DNA of 64,000 bases from Faecalicatena contorta (GCF_039521745.1 NZ_BAAACT010000151.1), one strand, 5' to 3'; positions 40,529 through 50,755 are shown, counted from the stretch's first letter. Translations and numbers: made by a program. The notes: generated by a model not told the origin, from the sequence alone.

Positions 40529-42268
40529 TCACCCTCCATTTATAACCGGCAGTTCAAAATATATCTCTGTATAAAATCCCGCCTCACTTTTAATATTGAT
40601 GCTGCAATTTTCTCCATAATATAGCTTCAGACGCTTATTAATATTGGCGATTCCTATTTTTTCTCCGTTATCCGGATATTTTCGTAGTATAGAATAGATT
40701 TCGCTTTCCTCAATCCCTTTTCCATTATCCCATATACTAATATAAAACCTACCTTTCCTTTTCTTCACCGTAATTTTGATTCTTCCAATATCCGTTTTCT
40801 GCTCAAATCCATGAGTTATGGCATTTTCAATAAACGGCTGCATAATTAACTTAGGAATCCTGCATGACAGGCACGTGTCATCTATATCATATTCTACATC
40901 AAAATTATTCACATATCGGATCAGCATAATGTTGATATAGGACTGGATAGAAAAAAGTTCTTTCTCTACTGTATGGAAGCTTCCCTTATCTCGGAAAGAT
41001 ACGTTTAAAATGTTGATGAGGGATTCCGTCATTATTTGTATTCCTTCTAACCGGGCTATCATTGCCATAAATCTAATGCTGCTCAATGAATTGGAAAGGA
41101 AATGAGGATTTATCTGCAATTCCAGTGCTTTCATTTCCTCTTCATGCTTTTCCTTCTCTTTTTCTATATTGTCCCGTATTAAACTCTGTATCATTTCCAT
41201 CATCTGATTGTATTTTTCTTTAATCATTCTTATTTCATACAGGCCATAGACTTCCCGCTTCTTTAACTGTGGGTTTTCTGCTTCCCGCTTCATTATGTCC
41301 GACAGTTCGGTAATCGGATTTATGATATTCTTAAGCAGTCTGTTTATAAATAAATACAGTACGGTAAACAGAATACATGTGCTTCCGGCAATTAAAAGCA
41401 GGATAATCTGATATTTTCCATCTACCACATCAGCGTCAGAAACAGCGATTACTTTCCACTTTGTCCTCTTTATTGATTGAACTGCATAATGCAGTTTATT
41501 TCCATGATATTCAGACATGCTTATTTCACGGGCTGTATTTTCATATGCCAAGCTAGAACCGGCAAGCACCCTGCCATGAGCATCTGTCAGATATAATTCT
41601 ATGTTATCTGTCCATTCACCGGAGGTTTTTATTAACTCCAGTCCATCAGAGAGCACACCTATTGTACCTGCTTTTACTGTCGTGCCAACGCCCAGGTCCT
41701 TGAATCCTAATGTAAAAAACAGCAGATTTTCTCTTGCTATAATCTGGGGTCTGTTAAATTCCCTCTTATCAATGACAGAAACATGTACAATATCCGGTTC
41801 TGATTCTGCTGTTTTATACCATTGGTATGTGTTCCATTCCTTAGCAGGCTGTATGCTTATATTTTCAAAAGCAAAGCTGCTGCCGTCCTCCATTAAAAAA
41901 TCAACGGATACGATTTGAGGCTGCATGACCAGCCTCATATGGAACTGATCTGATAATTCGCGGTAATGCTTATACTTGTCATTATTGGACGCCTTATTGT
42001 AGAAAGTCAGTTCCCGCAGAATAACCCTTTCGTTTGTCCTGGAAAAATGTGCAAGCTCTCTTGCATAATCCGACATTTCCCTTTCCAAAATATCTGCCGC
42101 ACTTTTTCCCGCAATAGATAATTTGTCCTGCTGCTCATGATCTATCTGCCTCAGGACCAGATACATACCTGCAAAAAATATAAGGATCAACGGCAGGAAT
42201 ACCAGCTTTACAAACATTTTTCTATAATAACGCTGTATGGTTAAGTTTTTATCAGCTTTCATACTCAT
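40529..42268 (-). CDS. Sensor histidine kinase (YesM-like)
   Basis: A 579-residue membrane sensor. First membrane helix at about 17-38, an extracellular sensor of some 240 residues, second helix near 283-305, a HAMP-like linker, His_kinase domain with LQINPHFLSNSLSSIR (phospho-His) and a HATPase core containing QPFIENAITHGFEQ and WDNGKGIEESE. It forms a pair with the YesN-like regulator. Located next to GH117 and sugar transporter genes, it probably senses algal oligosaccharides bound outside the cell (inference). Confidence 0.92.
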   Translation of the reverse strand: MSMKADKNLTIQRYYRKMFVKLVFLPLILIFFAGMYLVLRQIDHEQQDKLSIAGKSAADILEREMSDYARELAHFSRTNERVILRELTFYNKASNNDKYKHYRELSDQFHMRLVMQPQIVSVDFLMEDGSSFAFENISIQPAKEWNTYQWYKTAESEPDIVHVSVIDKREFNRPQIIARENLLFFTLGFKDLGVGTTVKAGTIGVLSDGLELIKTSGEWTDNIELYLTDAHGRVLAGSSLAYENTAREISMSEYHGNKLHYAVQSIKRTKWKVIAVSDADVVDGKYQIILLLIAGSTCILFTVLYLFINRLLKNIINPITELSDIMKREAENPQLKKREVYGLYEIRMIKEKYNQMMEMIQSLIRDNIEKEKEKHEEEMKALELQINPHFLSNSLSSIRFMAMIARLEGIQIMTESLINILNVSFRDKGSFHTVEKELFSIQSYINIMLIRYVNNFDVEYDIDDTCLSCRIPKLIMQPFIENAITHGFEQKTDIGRIKITVKKRKGRFYISIWDNGKGIEESEIYSILRKYPDNGEKIGIANINKRLKLYYGENCSINIKSEAGFYTEIYFELPVINGG

Positions 42269-42330
42269 CAGGCTCCCTTTTTGGAAGACTTATTGCCATT
42301 CCAAAGTTTTCACTTTAGTTTTCAGAAATA

Positions 42331-43410
42331 TTACCACCATCCGAGAGTTTTCACATTACTACCCGGATACTGGTGGGCAAAGGCATAAGGATGCCTGTTA
42401 TCCAAATCAAACCTCATCAGATAATTATAATCCGAAGAACGTTCATCACAATGGCATAATCCCCAGCGGATTCCCTCCAGAGGGTATTCATCGTTGTGCT
42501 TGCCCCTGAATGCCCCGCCTGCCATTGGTGTATCATATACATGGGACATAATTTCGAAGTTTACGCCATCTTTTGCATATTGTATGGTATCCTTTTCCGG
42601 ACCATCCCGATTTAGAAGCGCGGCTATTCCCCCTTTATACTCCCATAACATCGTCTCATGCCCGCTGTTTGTCACCGGATTATATTCGCTGTGGACATAC
42701 GGACCGGTAACCTGGCCGGAAACCGCCACCCCCCACCGTGTATCCTGCCCCGAACTTTTTAATGAACCCAAAGGGGATGCCCCACATTTATAGTATAGAT
42801 AATACATCCCGTTGTAATAAAACAGGCTTGGGTCATGAGTCAGTCCTATATACGCGCCGTCATTATAATTGTCATGGCTGCCAAACCACTCCCCGCCCTG
42901 CATCTTGGTCAGGATACATTCTTTGTGTTTTTTCCATGGGCCATTGGGATTATCTGCCACTGAAAGTCCGACACTTTCACCATCTTCCTCATACCGGCTC
43001 TGCGGAAACGTCTGATATACCATATAGTATTTCCCCTTGTGCTCCATCACATCCGGCGTGCAGACAGTACGTTCATCATAGTCGCCCTGTTCTCCCCTGG
43101 GAACTGCACAGCCCCGTTCTTCCCAGTTTATCCCATCTTCGCTGACTGCATACCAGATATCTGCATAATCCCACGGAAAAATCTTAGTGAACCGGTTTCT
43201 CTGGGCCGATACTCCAAAATGTGGTCCCAGCGACTTGGTGTACCACACATAGTAAATACCGTCTGCCTCCAGAACACTACTTGGGTCTCTCCGATGCACG
43301 CCTTTCTCATATCCTATTCCTTTTACTTCCGTATATGTAAAACCTCCAAACCATGCTTCCCCGTGGTTCTTATATTGCTCCGCTCTCAGCGTTGCAGCAC
43401 TTTTTTTCAT
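42331..43410 (-). CDS. GH117 family glycosidase, probable 3,6-anhydro-alpha-L-galactosidase
   Basis: A 359-residue five-bladed propeller enzyme of family GH117, which removes 3,6-anhydro-L-galactose from the non-reducing end of neoagaro-oligosaccharides. HRRDPSSVLEADGIYYVWYT, WYAVSEDGINWEERG, YDERTVCTPD, THDPSLFYYNGMYYLYYK and NPVTNSGHETMLW are family hallmarks. Asp42 (RDP), Asp193 (HDP) and His251 (GHE) line up, in order and spacing, with the catalytic Asp, Asp and His I recall from characterised GH117 enzymes. There is no signal peptide, so it acts in the cytoplasm on imported sugar. Start at 43410, eight bases behind GGAAGG; the earlier ATG at 43431 lacks a site. Confidence 0.85.
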   Translation of the reverse strand: MKKSAATLRAEQYKNHGEAWFGGFTYTEVKGIGYEKGVHRRDPSSVLEADGIYYVWYTKSLGPHFGVSAQRNRFTKIFPWDYADIWYAVSEDGINWEERGCAVPRGEQGDYDERTVCTPDVMEHKGKYYMVYQTFPQSRYEEDGESVGLSVADNPNGPWKKHKECILTKMQGGEWFGSHDNYNDGAYIGLTHDPSLFYYNGMYYLYYKCGASPLGSLKSSGQDTRWGVAVSGQVTGPYVHSEYNPVTNSGHETMLWEYKGGIAALLNRDGPEKDTIQYAKDGVNFEIMSHVYDTPMAGGAFRGKHNDEYPLEGIRWGLCHCDERSSDYNYLMRFDLDNRHPYAFAHQYPGSNVKTLGWW

Positions 43411-43488
43411 AGACATCGCCTTCCTTTCCATACATTCTTAGTCACTTATAGCAGGACATATCCGCCCTCATAATACCCTGTACTTTGA

Positions 43489-44319
43489 TCAGCCTTTTAT
43501 GGCTCCTGCAGTCATTCCCTTTATAACCTCCTTACTAAACACAAGATAAGCCAGTATAATCGGCAGTGATGTGCACATTAGCGCAGCAATTAAAAATGTA
43601 TAATCCAGTTTTTTCCCTGAAGTAAAATACCTTAGTGCAATCGATACTGTCCTCATATCCTCCCGCGGAGTTAAGATGACCGCAAAAGCAAATTCATTCC
43701 ATGTATTTAACAATGTCAGTATGCTCGTTGTTGCTATAATTGGTTTACATAGCGGAAATATAACTTTAATCAGCCTTTGCGACATGCTGCATCCGTCAAT
43801 AACAGAGGCTTCATCTATGTCTTTAGGGATTCCGGCTATGAAACTTTCCGCCAGAAATATTGACAGCGTAATCGACATTCCGTAATACGTAACGATAAGC
43901 GCCAGCCGGTTATTAATCATATCCAGCATCTTGTACTGCACAAACATCGGAACCAGCAAGGCATATAAAGGAATCAGCATACCCAGTGTATAAAGAAAAC
44001 GAACCGCCTTTTTTCCCCTGAAATCATATCTGGCGAGAAAATATGCCGTTGTAATAGATAATATTACTACAATGATAACATTTATGCCGGAATAGAACAG
44101 GCTGTTTAAAACTGCCGTCCCTAATTTTCCAATCTCAAACGCTTCTGCATAATTGCTCAGCATAACTGTTCTTGGCAATGCCAAAGTATTTTGCATAAAC
44201 TCCGGATTGGGCTTGACTGACGAATAGGCCATCCATATCAAAGGGAAAATGACAGTCGCAGAAATTCCACATGCCACAGCATTCAGCAGTATACCGGCTA
44301 TCCTGTTAGTTCTTTTCAT
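43489..44319 (-). CDS. ABC sugar permease, MalG/LacG type
   Basis: A 276-residue inner membrane permease of the CUT1 carbohydrate ABC family with six helices and the EAA loop IDEASVIDGCSMSQRLIKVI, which docks the shared ATPase. It overlaps its partner permease by 14 bases. No ATPase gene lies in the cluster, as usual for CUT1 systems that use a common MsmX-like ATPase. GGGAGG precedes the ATG at 44319. Confidence 0.92.
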   Translation of the reverse strand: MKRTNRIAGILLNAVACGISATVIFPLIWMAYSSVKPNPEFMQNTLALPRTVMLSNYAEAFEIGKLGTAVLNSLFYSGINVIIVVILSITTAYFLARYDFRGKKAVRFLYTLGMLIPLYALLVPMFVQYKMLDMINNRLALIVTYYGMSITLSIFLAESFIAGIPKDIDEASVIDGCSMSQRLIKVIFPLCKPIIATTSILTLLNTWNEFAFAVILTPREDMRTVSIALRYFTSGKKLDYTFLIAALMCTSLPIILAYLVFSKEVIKGMTAGAIKG

Positions 44320-45193
44320 TTTTTCGGCCTCCCAATATAAATGTGGATACTGCAATCAGGCCAAGCGACAGCACAGTCATGCCGATAGCCGTTGCAGATG
44401 CGTATCCTATTCTTTGTGTTTCGAACGCTACATCATAGGAGTATAATGCAGTTACCATAGATGCCCTTCCGGGCCCACCGCCGGACATAATGAAAATAAT
44501 ATCAAACAATTTCATACAACCTGAAATACAGATCAGCAAACAGACCGCAATGGTCGGCCTAAGCAATGGAAATGTGATATGCAAAGCGCACTGGAGCCTG
44601 GATGCACCGTCGATTTGCGCGGCTTCCGTAACATCAACGCTTATATTCTGCATGCCTGACATAATAATAATGACAAACTGCCCGACATACTGCCATGTTA
44701 ACGTAAGGCATATACTGGGAATCACCCATGATGTACTGTTCAGCCAGGGCAGATTCCCCTCCATCCCCAGAAGCTGCAGCACTGATGATATGATCCCTAT
44801 ATCATTGCGGTATACCAGCTGCCACAGCATTCCCACCACCATAGGCGCCAAAACCGCCGGCAGAAAAATAAGCCGTCTGTGGAATTCTCTTGCCCTGATT
44901 TTTTTGCTTTGGTAAAACAAAGCTAATATAAACCCTAAGCCAATTTGTGCTATTATCAGAATCGCTATTATTTCTAAATTGTTTAAAAAAGCTCCCCAAA
45001 ATGCCTTATCCTGTAATAACCTGATATAATTATCGTTCCCGACAAAATCCATTTTTTTTCCGCCCCTCCAGTTTGTAAAGCTAATTCCCAAGCAGATAAA
45101 AAGCGGAACCACCATCGCCGTCAGATAAAGGATAAGACCCGGCGCTATATACTTATAAACTCTCAGAGATTTTCCTTCCTGAAATTTATTCAT
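44306..45193 (-). CDS. ABC sugar permease, MalF/UgpA type
   Basis: A 295-residue permease with six membrane helices, RVYKYIAPGLILYLTAMVVP at the start and the EAA loop VTEAAQIDGASRLQCALHIT. It pairs with the MalG-type permease and the binding protein at 45323. Separated from the binding-protein gene by a 13-bp hairpin that probably lowers permease expression relative to the binding protein. Confidence 0.92.
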   Translation of the reverse strand: MNKFQEGKSLRVYKYIAPGLILYLTAMVVPLFICLGISFTNWRGGKKMDFVGNDNYIRLLQDKAFWGAFLNNLEIIAILIIAQIGLGFILALFYQSKKIRAREFHRRLIFLPAVLAPMVVGMLWQLVYRNDIGIISSVLQLLGMEGNLPWLNSTSWVIPSICLTLTWQYVGQFVIIIMSGMQNISVDVTEAAQIDGASRLQCALHITFPLLRPTIAVCLLICISGCMKLFDIIFIMSGGGPGRASMVTALYSYDVAFETQRIGYASATAIGMTVLSLGLIAVSTFILGGRKNEKN

Positions 45194-45271
45194 AATTAAA
45201 ATCCCCCTTGTTTCTTACTCCAGCCAACAAATTCGTTTGCGATGAGCCTGATGCCTGCTGCCGCAGCTTTC

Positions 45272-45306
45272 CGTACGGTCTGCGCAGTGAATACGCAGAC
45301 CGTACG
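45272..45306 (-). promoter_or_regulatory. Intercistronic hairpin between binding protein and permease genes
   Basis: Perfect 13-bp stem CGTACGGTCTGCG (45272-45284) with CGCAGACCGTACG (45294-45306), loop of nine bases, no T run. Such hairpins after sugar-binding protein genes stabilise the upstream message and give more binding protein than permease. Confidence 0.75.
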
Positions 45307-45322
45307 AACTGTCAACGGAATT

Positions 45323-46651
45323 TTACTGCAGCAGTTCATACTCATCCTGCATATTCTGCGCCAGCTCTTTTGGATCAATCGACTGCATCAATAATTCCTG
45401 CAGCCCTCTCTGATATATTTCTTTTATTGTGGGGTCGAGTGTGGAATCCCAATTCATACATGCAGTACCGTCTTTTACCCTATTGTTCATTTCTACTGCC
45501 GGAGCCACCAGTTTAGATTCGTCATAGTCTACTTCCCATGCAGTAAATTCATTATTTTCTTCCACAATTATTTTCCCGGTTTCTTCTGTATAAAAATAAT
45601 CTTTTAAAAATATTTTTGCCGCCTCCATTTGTTCATCCGTAATTCTTGATCCCATAGCAATTCCCCATGCCGCTGACTGTACAATGGAAGCTTCCGCTTT
45701 ACCGCCGGAAGCCGGGCCGGGCCAATGAGCTGCTTTTGTGACTGAGCTAATTTCCGGCGACATTCCATCTATATTCTTACATTCCCAGTCACCAGCAGAT
45801 ATCATAGCGGCTTTCCCATTTGTATATAATGCCAAACGTTCGTCATTACTAATACTTGCAAAATCGTCATTAAAGCCATTATTCTTTGCAATATTCTGAT
45901 AGGCGGCAAGTGCATCTACAAATTCTTTGTCAGTAAAACTAGCTTTTCCATTACATTTTCTAATATTCTGATACCATTCATTCCCGACGAAATTATTCAC
46001 AAATGCACTGAACAGGATAGAATCTGCCGCCCAGGGATCCCTGTCTCCCAAGGCCATCGGTATATATCCCAATTCCCTTAATTTAGCACAGGCAGTATTA
46101 AACGCGTCCAGTGTCGCAGGAAATTCACTGATGCCTGCCTCTTTGAAGATATTTTCATTGTATAGGATAAATCCATAGGTACCTAACGCAATAGGGAATG
46201 AGTAAATGGCATCATCGTCAATATTCGTTCCTTCCTGAATCAGACCCGGCCGCAGTACCTGTTCAAGTCCAATGTCTTTATATACATCCGTCAGTTCAAT
46301 GATTGCCCCAATATCAGAAAAAGCCTTCATCATGGTTCCCTTTACCATCACAAGCTCAGACAGGTCATCCGCCGTACCGCGGGCATTAATCTGGGTCATA
46401 TATGCATCCTGAGGCATCTCCTCCACTATAATTTCTGCCGAATTGGCATGATCCTTATTGAACCGCTCTATCGCAGGAGTGATTGCATCATTCCACGATT
46501 CCCCTTCTACGAAAAGGTGAGTAAACGTAAGCGATACTTTCTCATTCTTTCCGTCTTTACGTTTTACCTCCTTTTGCCCCTGACCGCATCCTGTCAGGCA
46601 CGCTGTCAGCATCACTGAACATAGCAGCAAACTGATGATTCTTCTTTTCAT
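45323..46651 (-). CDS. Sugar ABC transporter substrate-binding lipoprotein
   Basis: A 442-residue extracellular solute-binding protein. Lipoprotein signal peptide with lipobox LTGC (Cys near residue 22) followed by GQGQKEVKRK. Domain pattern of CUT1 binding proteins (SLTFTHLFVEGESWND..., AWGIAMGSRI). It would capture oligosaccharides, probably neoagaro- or porphyran-type given its neighbours, for the permeases at 44306 and 43489. AAGGAGG precedes the ATG; IclR-type regulation is possible as the iclR gene is upstream. Confidence 0.92.
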   Translation of the reverse strand: MKRRIISLLLCSVMLTACLTGCGQGQKEVKRKDGKNEKVSLTFTHLFVEGESWNDAITPAIERFNKDHANSAEIIVEEMPQDAYMTQINARGTADDLSELVMVKGTMMKAFSDIGAIIELTDVYKDIGLEQVLRPGLIQEGTNIDDDAIYSFPIALGTYGFILYNENIFKEAGISEFPATLDAFNTACAKLRELGYIPMALGDRDPWAADSILFSAFVNNFVGNEWYQNIRKCNGKASFTDKEFVDALAAYQNIAKNNGFNDDFASISNDERLALYTNGKAAMISAGDWECKNIDGMSPEISSVTKAAHWPGPASGGKAEASIVQSAAWGIAMGSRITDEQMEAAKIFLKDYFYTEETGKIIVEENNEFTAWEVDYDESKLVAPAVEMNNRVKDGTACMNWDSTLDPTIKEIYQRGLQELLMQSIDPKELAQNMQDEYELLQ

Positions 46652-46827
46652 AACTGTTTACCTCCTTCTTGCATTTCAGATTCATTAGTATCTATGTTCA
46701 ATATAGCAACATCGGTGACAATAAAATATGATATTATTCCATATTAACTGACTGATTTCTATATAGAAAAAGTTCAAATATCTACAAATAATAATAAAGA
46801 TCAATTAACACCTGATTAGAGCATAAA

Positions 46828-46872
46828 AATTTCGATGCTTACAGATAACAATCTGAATTCAGCATCGAAATT
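46828..46872. terminator. Terminator after the IclR gene
   Basis: 12-bp perfect stem AATTTCGATGCT (46828-46839) with AGCATCGAAATT (46861-46872). On the minus strand it is followed by TTTTTAT, giving a rho-independent terminator for the IclR gene upstream of the sugar transporter operon; the plus strand also has a T run. Confidence 0.8.
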
Positions 46873-46916
46873 ATTTTACGCTATACCATCCTGCCATTCC
46901 ACTGAATCAGCAGGAA

Positions 46917-47714
46917 CTAAACTATTTTCATCAAATCCGCACAATCAAACCCCATCTTACATGATATCTCAATCCCCGCTTTCGTTACTGCTCCGATAAT
47001 CCCGTCCAGCTTCTCATCCAGTTCCTTACGCTTAATCACAGAAATACTGATTGCTCCAACACATTCCCGAAGTCTGTTTCTGACAGGAACAGCAATGCAG
47101 AATAGATTTTCATTATCCTCTTCATTATCTATAGAATATCCTCTGGCACGTATCCTTTGTAATTCATTCAGCAGTTCTTCAATGCTGACAATTGTATTGG
47201 GGGTTTTTCGAACAAACGGCACCCCGTCCAGCAAGCGTATCACCTCATCATCCTGTCTGACTGCCAGCATCGCCTTTCCAAGCCCTGTCCTGTAAAGTGC
47301 ATTCCGCTCCCCTATGGCACAGCTCGTACGAAGCGGCGATGCCCCCTCTATCTTATCAATATACAGGATCTGGCTTCCGCTTGGTATAGCAAAATAGGCA
47401 GTTTCCCCAAACTGTACGCTTAGCTGCTTTAAATATGGCCGGACTATTGTATGGACATCCTGCTTCGCCATATAAGCCATCCCAATCTCCAGCATCCGGA
47501 CTCCCAACGAAAATCCCTTTGTGTGCTCGTTAAACTCCAATGCGCCTTCTAACTCCAGAGTATGTACGATATCAAATACGCTTGTTTTGGGTATACCCAA
47601 TTCTTTGTATAGTTCTGCAATGGAACATGCTTCACTTTTCTTTGATATATAAGATAATATCTCCAAAGTCCTGGTTACTGTTCTGTTTTTTTTCTGTTCA
47701 CTGGCAGCCATCAT
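46917..47714 (-). CDS. IclR family transcriptional regulator
   Basis: A 265-residue IclR-type regulator. Winged helix at about 10-70 (VTRTLEILSYISKKSEACSI, then LYKELGIPKTSVFDIVHTLE), and the effector domain with GSQILYIDKIEGASPLR, RTGLGKAMLAV and NLFCIAVPVRN. IclR relatives regulate sugar acid catabolism (for example KdgR), often binding 2-keto-3-deoxy acids, which suits both flanking clusters. Its gene follows the broken binding-protein gene. Confidence 0.9.
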   Translation of the reverse strand: MMAASEQKKNRTVTRTLEILSYISKKSEACSIAELYKELGIPKTSVFDIVHTLELEGALEFNEHTKGFSLGVRMLEIGMAYMAKQDVHTIVRPYLKQLSVQFGETAYFAIPSGSQILYIDKIEGASPLRTSCAIGERNALYRTGLGKAMLAVRQDDEVIRLLDGVPFVRKTPNTIVSIEELLNELQRIRARGYSIDNEEDNENLFCIAVPVRNRLRECVGAISISVIKRKELDEKLDGIIGAVTKAGIEISCKMGFDCADLMKIV

Positions 47715-47801
47715 AATCTCCTTTTTTCATCCTCTGATAAAAATTGTTTTTATTTATTGTACCAAATATGAAGGCATTCTTCCAGAAATACAGTGCGAAC
47801 T

Positions 47802-49102
47802 TTACTGCTTGCTTTCTTCTTCCAATAATTTTGCCATTCTGGCCTCTACCTGTGCCATAGCATCATCTATCGAAGTCCCATTTCCCAGCATAGTATTATA
47901 GGCTTCTCCCATAATATCCCATACTTCCGTATACTTCGGGAATCTGTTCTGAGGCACCACATGGTTAACGGCCTGTATAAAACCATGAAACGCCGGATCT
48001 TTAAATGCCTTAACCTCTAATGCCTCATCGTTTACAGGAAGCCTTCCTGTATCCAGGGCAAACTGCACGGCCTGCTCTTTATCCGTAAGGAATTTGAGAA
48101 AATCCGCCATCTCCTCCGGATGTTCACATGATTTCGTAACGGCATATCCCCCCACATTTAACGCTGCTGAATGCCTCTCTTCTTTTGGAACCGGGACGCT
48201 GGCGAGTTTTCCTTCCAAATCCGGGTTTGCACTTAAAATCGCCCCAAGGGCATTAGAGCCGGTAATCATCAGGCCTGTCTGTTCCTGCGCAAAGTAAGAG
48301 GAAGCTTCCGGATATCCGGTTTCTGTCACACCCGGAGGTACTGCCTTATCCTTAATTGCCAAATCCACAAAGTCCTGCAAGGCCTGTTTAAATTTATCCC
48401 CTGTCAGATCAGTCTTCCATTTTCCTGACTCATCCTGAAATACTTCTTCTACGCCATATGCCTTAACAAACTGTGAAAATCTTGATACGCCTGAGCTGTT
48501 GTTTGTTCCGACCATACTAAATCCCCAGTGGCCATCTCTGGTAAATTCCCTTGCGACCTCTTTGAATTCGTCCATTGTCTCTATGCCGTCTCTGTTCGTT
48601 TCTTCCAACCAATCCGCCCGGTAAACCAGACCTGTCGGTATCACAAACCAGGGAGACATTCTCATAACGCCGTCAATACTGGCTTCTTCTATCACTGTAT
48701 CCGCAAGCCCTTCCAGATAATCTTCTCCCAGAAGTTCTGTATGGTCCGCCAGAATTCCCATTTCTGCCGCAACAGGTATGAACTCTGCGGCAATGCTAAA
48801 AGCATCCGGGAGATCATCGCTTGTATTTAGGGCAATCACTTTCTTGGACATCTCGTTCATCGGAACACCGATTAATTCAATCTCAACATCCGGGGTTTTT
48901 TTCATATACTGATCTGCCATGGCTTTCTCAAGTCCAGCCTCTGTTTCCGTCTGGAGAGAGGACATAAGCGTAAGCTTTACCTTTCCAGGATCCTCCGCTT
49001 TCTTATCGTCTTCGCTGCTTCACCTTACCCACAGCCTGCCAATACGGCCGCACACATCCCCACAACAATTGCCGCCTTTACTTTTTTTACTGTAAACATC
49101 AT
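47802..49102 (-). pseudogene. Frameshifted sugar-binding lipoprotein
   Basis: A CUT1 substrate-binding protein gene interrupted near its start. From the ATG at 49102 (GGAGG upstream) the signal peptide reads MMFTVKKVKAAIVVGMCAAV, then LAGCG and at once a TAA at about 49026; the main frame resumes as SEDDKKAEDPGKVKLTLMSS and runs intact for about 390 residues to 47802. One or two bases are missing or extra just after the lipobox Cys. The rest is intact (for example SFDGIETMDEFKEVAREFTR-type binding-protein sequence), so the damage is recent or a sequencing slip. Confidence 0.8.
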
Positions 49103-49121
49103 TTTTCCTCCTGTTCTTTTT

Positions 49122-49742
49122 TTAACCAAATATCTCCTTCATTCTTTTTGATACATATTCCCTGATCTTTTCCCACTGCCCTCCTTCCAGCAACTCTTTA
49201 CCTATAAAACTCGATCCCAGGCCAGCCCCTTGAAACCCACGCGCCATATAGTCTTCTAAATTTTCCAGAGACACCCCTCCCACGGCCCAGAATTTGGCCT
49301 CCTGGAAGGGACCCTGTAAAGCTTTCACATAATTTTCCGAAACACCCACGGCAGGAAAGAACTTCATCCTGTGTATCCCATATTCAAGGCATACCGCCGC
49401 CTCGGAAGCCGTATAAATCCCCGGCAACACCGAGATTTTCCTTTCAACGCAGAATTCCAGCACCTCTCTGTTCACCGAAGGAGTTACAAAAAACTGTGCG
49501 CCGGCATCTCTGGCCATTTCACACATTTTTTTATTCAGAACCGTTCCTGCCCCTACAAAGATTTCGCTGCCAAACTCTGCCCTAAGCAGTCTGATCTGCT
49601 GTAGCGCATCCTCTGTATTCATCGTCACTTCAAATAGTTTTATCCCGCCTTCGCTTACTGCCTTCACAAAATCTTTGATATCTTTTGTCGGCAGATTCCT
49701 CATAATTACACATACCCTGTTATCTTTAAATATGTCTGTCAT
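49122..49742 (-). CDS. KDPG/KDPGal-type aldolase
   Basis: A 206-residue single-domain aldolase of the 2-keto-3-deoxy-6-phospho(ga)luconate/4-hydroxy-2-oxoglutarate family. GAGTVLNKKMCE, PSVNREVLEFC, Schiff-base Lys in HRMKFFPAVG, and the phosphate loop WAVGGVSLENL. It would cleave the phosphorylated keto-deoxy acid made from galactonate by DgoD and the kinase. Start at 49742 is set by GGAATGGAAGG. Unlike its neighbours it is intact. Confidence 0.87.
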   Translation of the reverse strand: MTDIFKDNRVCVIMRNLPTKDIKDFVKAVSEGGIKLFEVTMNTEDALQQIRLLRAEFGSEIFVGAGTVLNKKMCEMARDAGAQFFVTPSVNREVLEFCVERKISVLPGIYTASEAAVCLEYGIHRMKFFPAVGVSENYVKALQGPFQEAKFWAVGGVSLENLEDYMARGFQGAGLGSSFIGKELLEGGQWEKIREYVSKRMKEIFG

Positions 49743-49768
49743 CCTTCCATTCCTTTCCTTATTTTTTA

Positions 49769-50718
49769 TCAGCGGTAAACCCCTGCTTCTCCATTCAAGA
49801 TCCGGTCCATACGCTCCCACTTGGGGAACCCTTCTGTATCGCCTCCTGTTTCCGTAGTAAGGGCGCCTGCAACCACCCCCATATACCCGCTTACCGTGAT
49901 ATCCTTACCTTCCAGAAGTCCGCACAGGAAAGCCGCATTAAAAGCATCTCCCGCACCGACTGTATCAACGCTGCTGCAGGGATACGGCGCAACGGCCTTC
50001 GTTGTATGCCTGTCTGTTACTACTGCTCCGCTGCCCCCGTTTTTGACAGCGATGCTGCCTGCCCTCCCATTGCCCGTCAGGTATCGGACGGCTGCCTCTG
50101 TCCCATGAACATCAAACAACATCCCTATTTCTTCTAAGCCAGCCATAACAACATCCGCCCGGAGCAGCATTTTTCCCAAATTCTTCTTATATTTCCCCCC
50201 TTCCCACATTTTTTTCTAATATTCGGGTCGAATGCAACGGGTATCTGTCTCTTTTGCGCTTCCTCCATAATATACTCATTCAATTCTCTGCACGTATCGC
50301 TCAGGCAGCTTGTAATACCCGACAGGTATATCATCCTGGCGTCTAATATATAGTCCATGTTAAGATCAGAAACCTTCATGCAGCTCGCAGCAGAGTTCTT
50401 CCTGTAGTACATAACCGCCGTTTCATTGCCAGGCCTGATTTCTTTAAACATCAATGCATTTTTCTCTTTTTGAGATTGTATCACTCCGCCTACATCAACA
50501 CCTTCACTGCGAACCATGTTTAGTATATAATCGCCGAAACTGTCATCCCCAAGCCTGCTGACCCAGCCGGCGCTATGACGCAGTTTGCAGGCGCCTATCG
50601 CTACATTGCTTTCGGAGCCCGCGATTCTTTTTTTGAAATAATCTACATAACATAAATCCCCTTTTTCTTCCGGTGTAAAAGATACTAATGTTTCTCCCAC
50701 TGTAATAATGTCTAACAC
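49769..50718 (-). pseudogene. Frameshifted PfkB sugar-acid kinase
   Basis: A PfkB kinase gene in two frames. The first part (50718-50134) is MLDIITVGETLVSFTPEEKG ... VAFDPNIRKK; the second (starting near 50209) reads MWEGGKYKKNLGKMLLRADV ... and carries the catalytic motif DTVGAGDAFNAAF. The frames meet at a run of seven A residues on the coding strand (50209-50215); eight would restore the frame as R-K-K-M-W-E. Probably a KDG/KDGal kinase. Either a true mutation, a slip-prone phase-variable tract or an assembly error. Confidence 0.8.
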
Positions 50719-50755
50719 TTCTGCCTCCTTATCATATATCAGTCATCTGTTTTTC

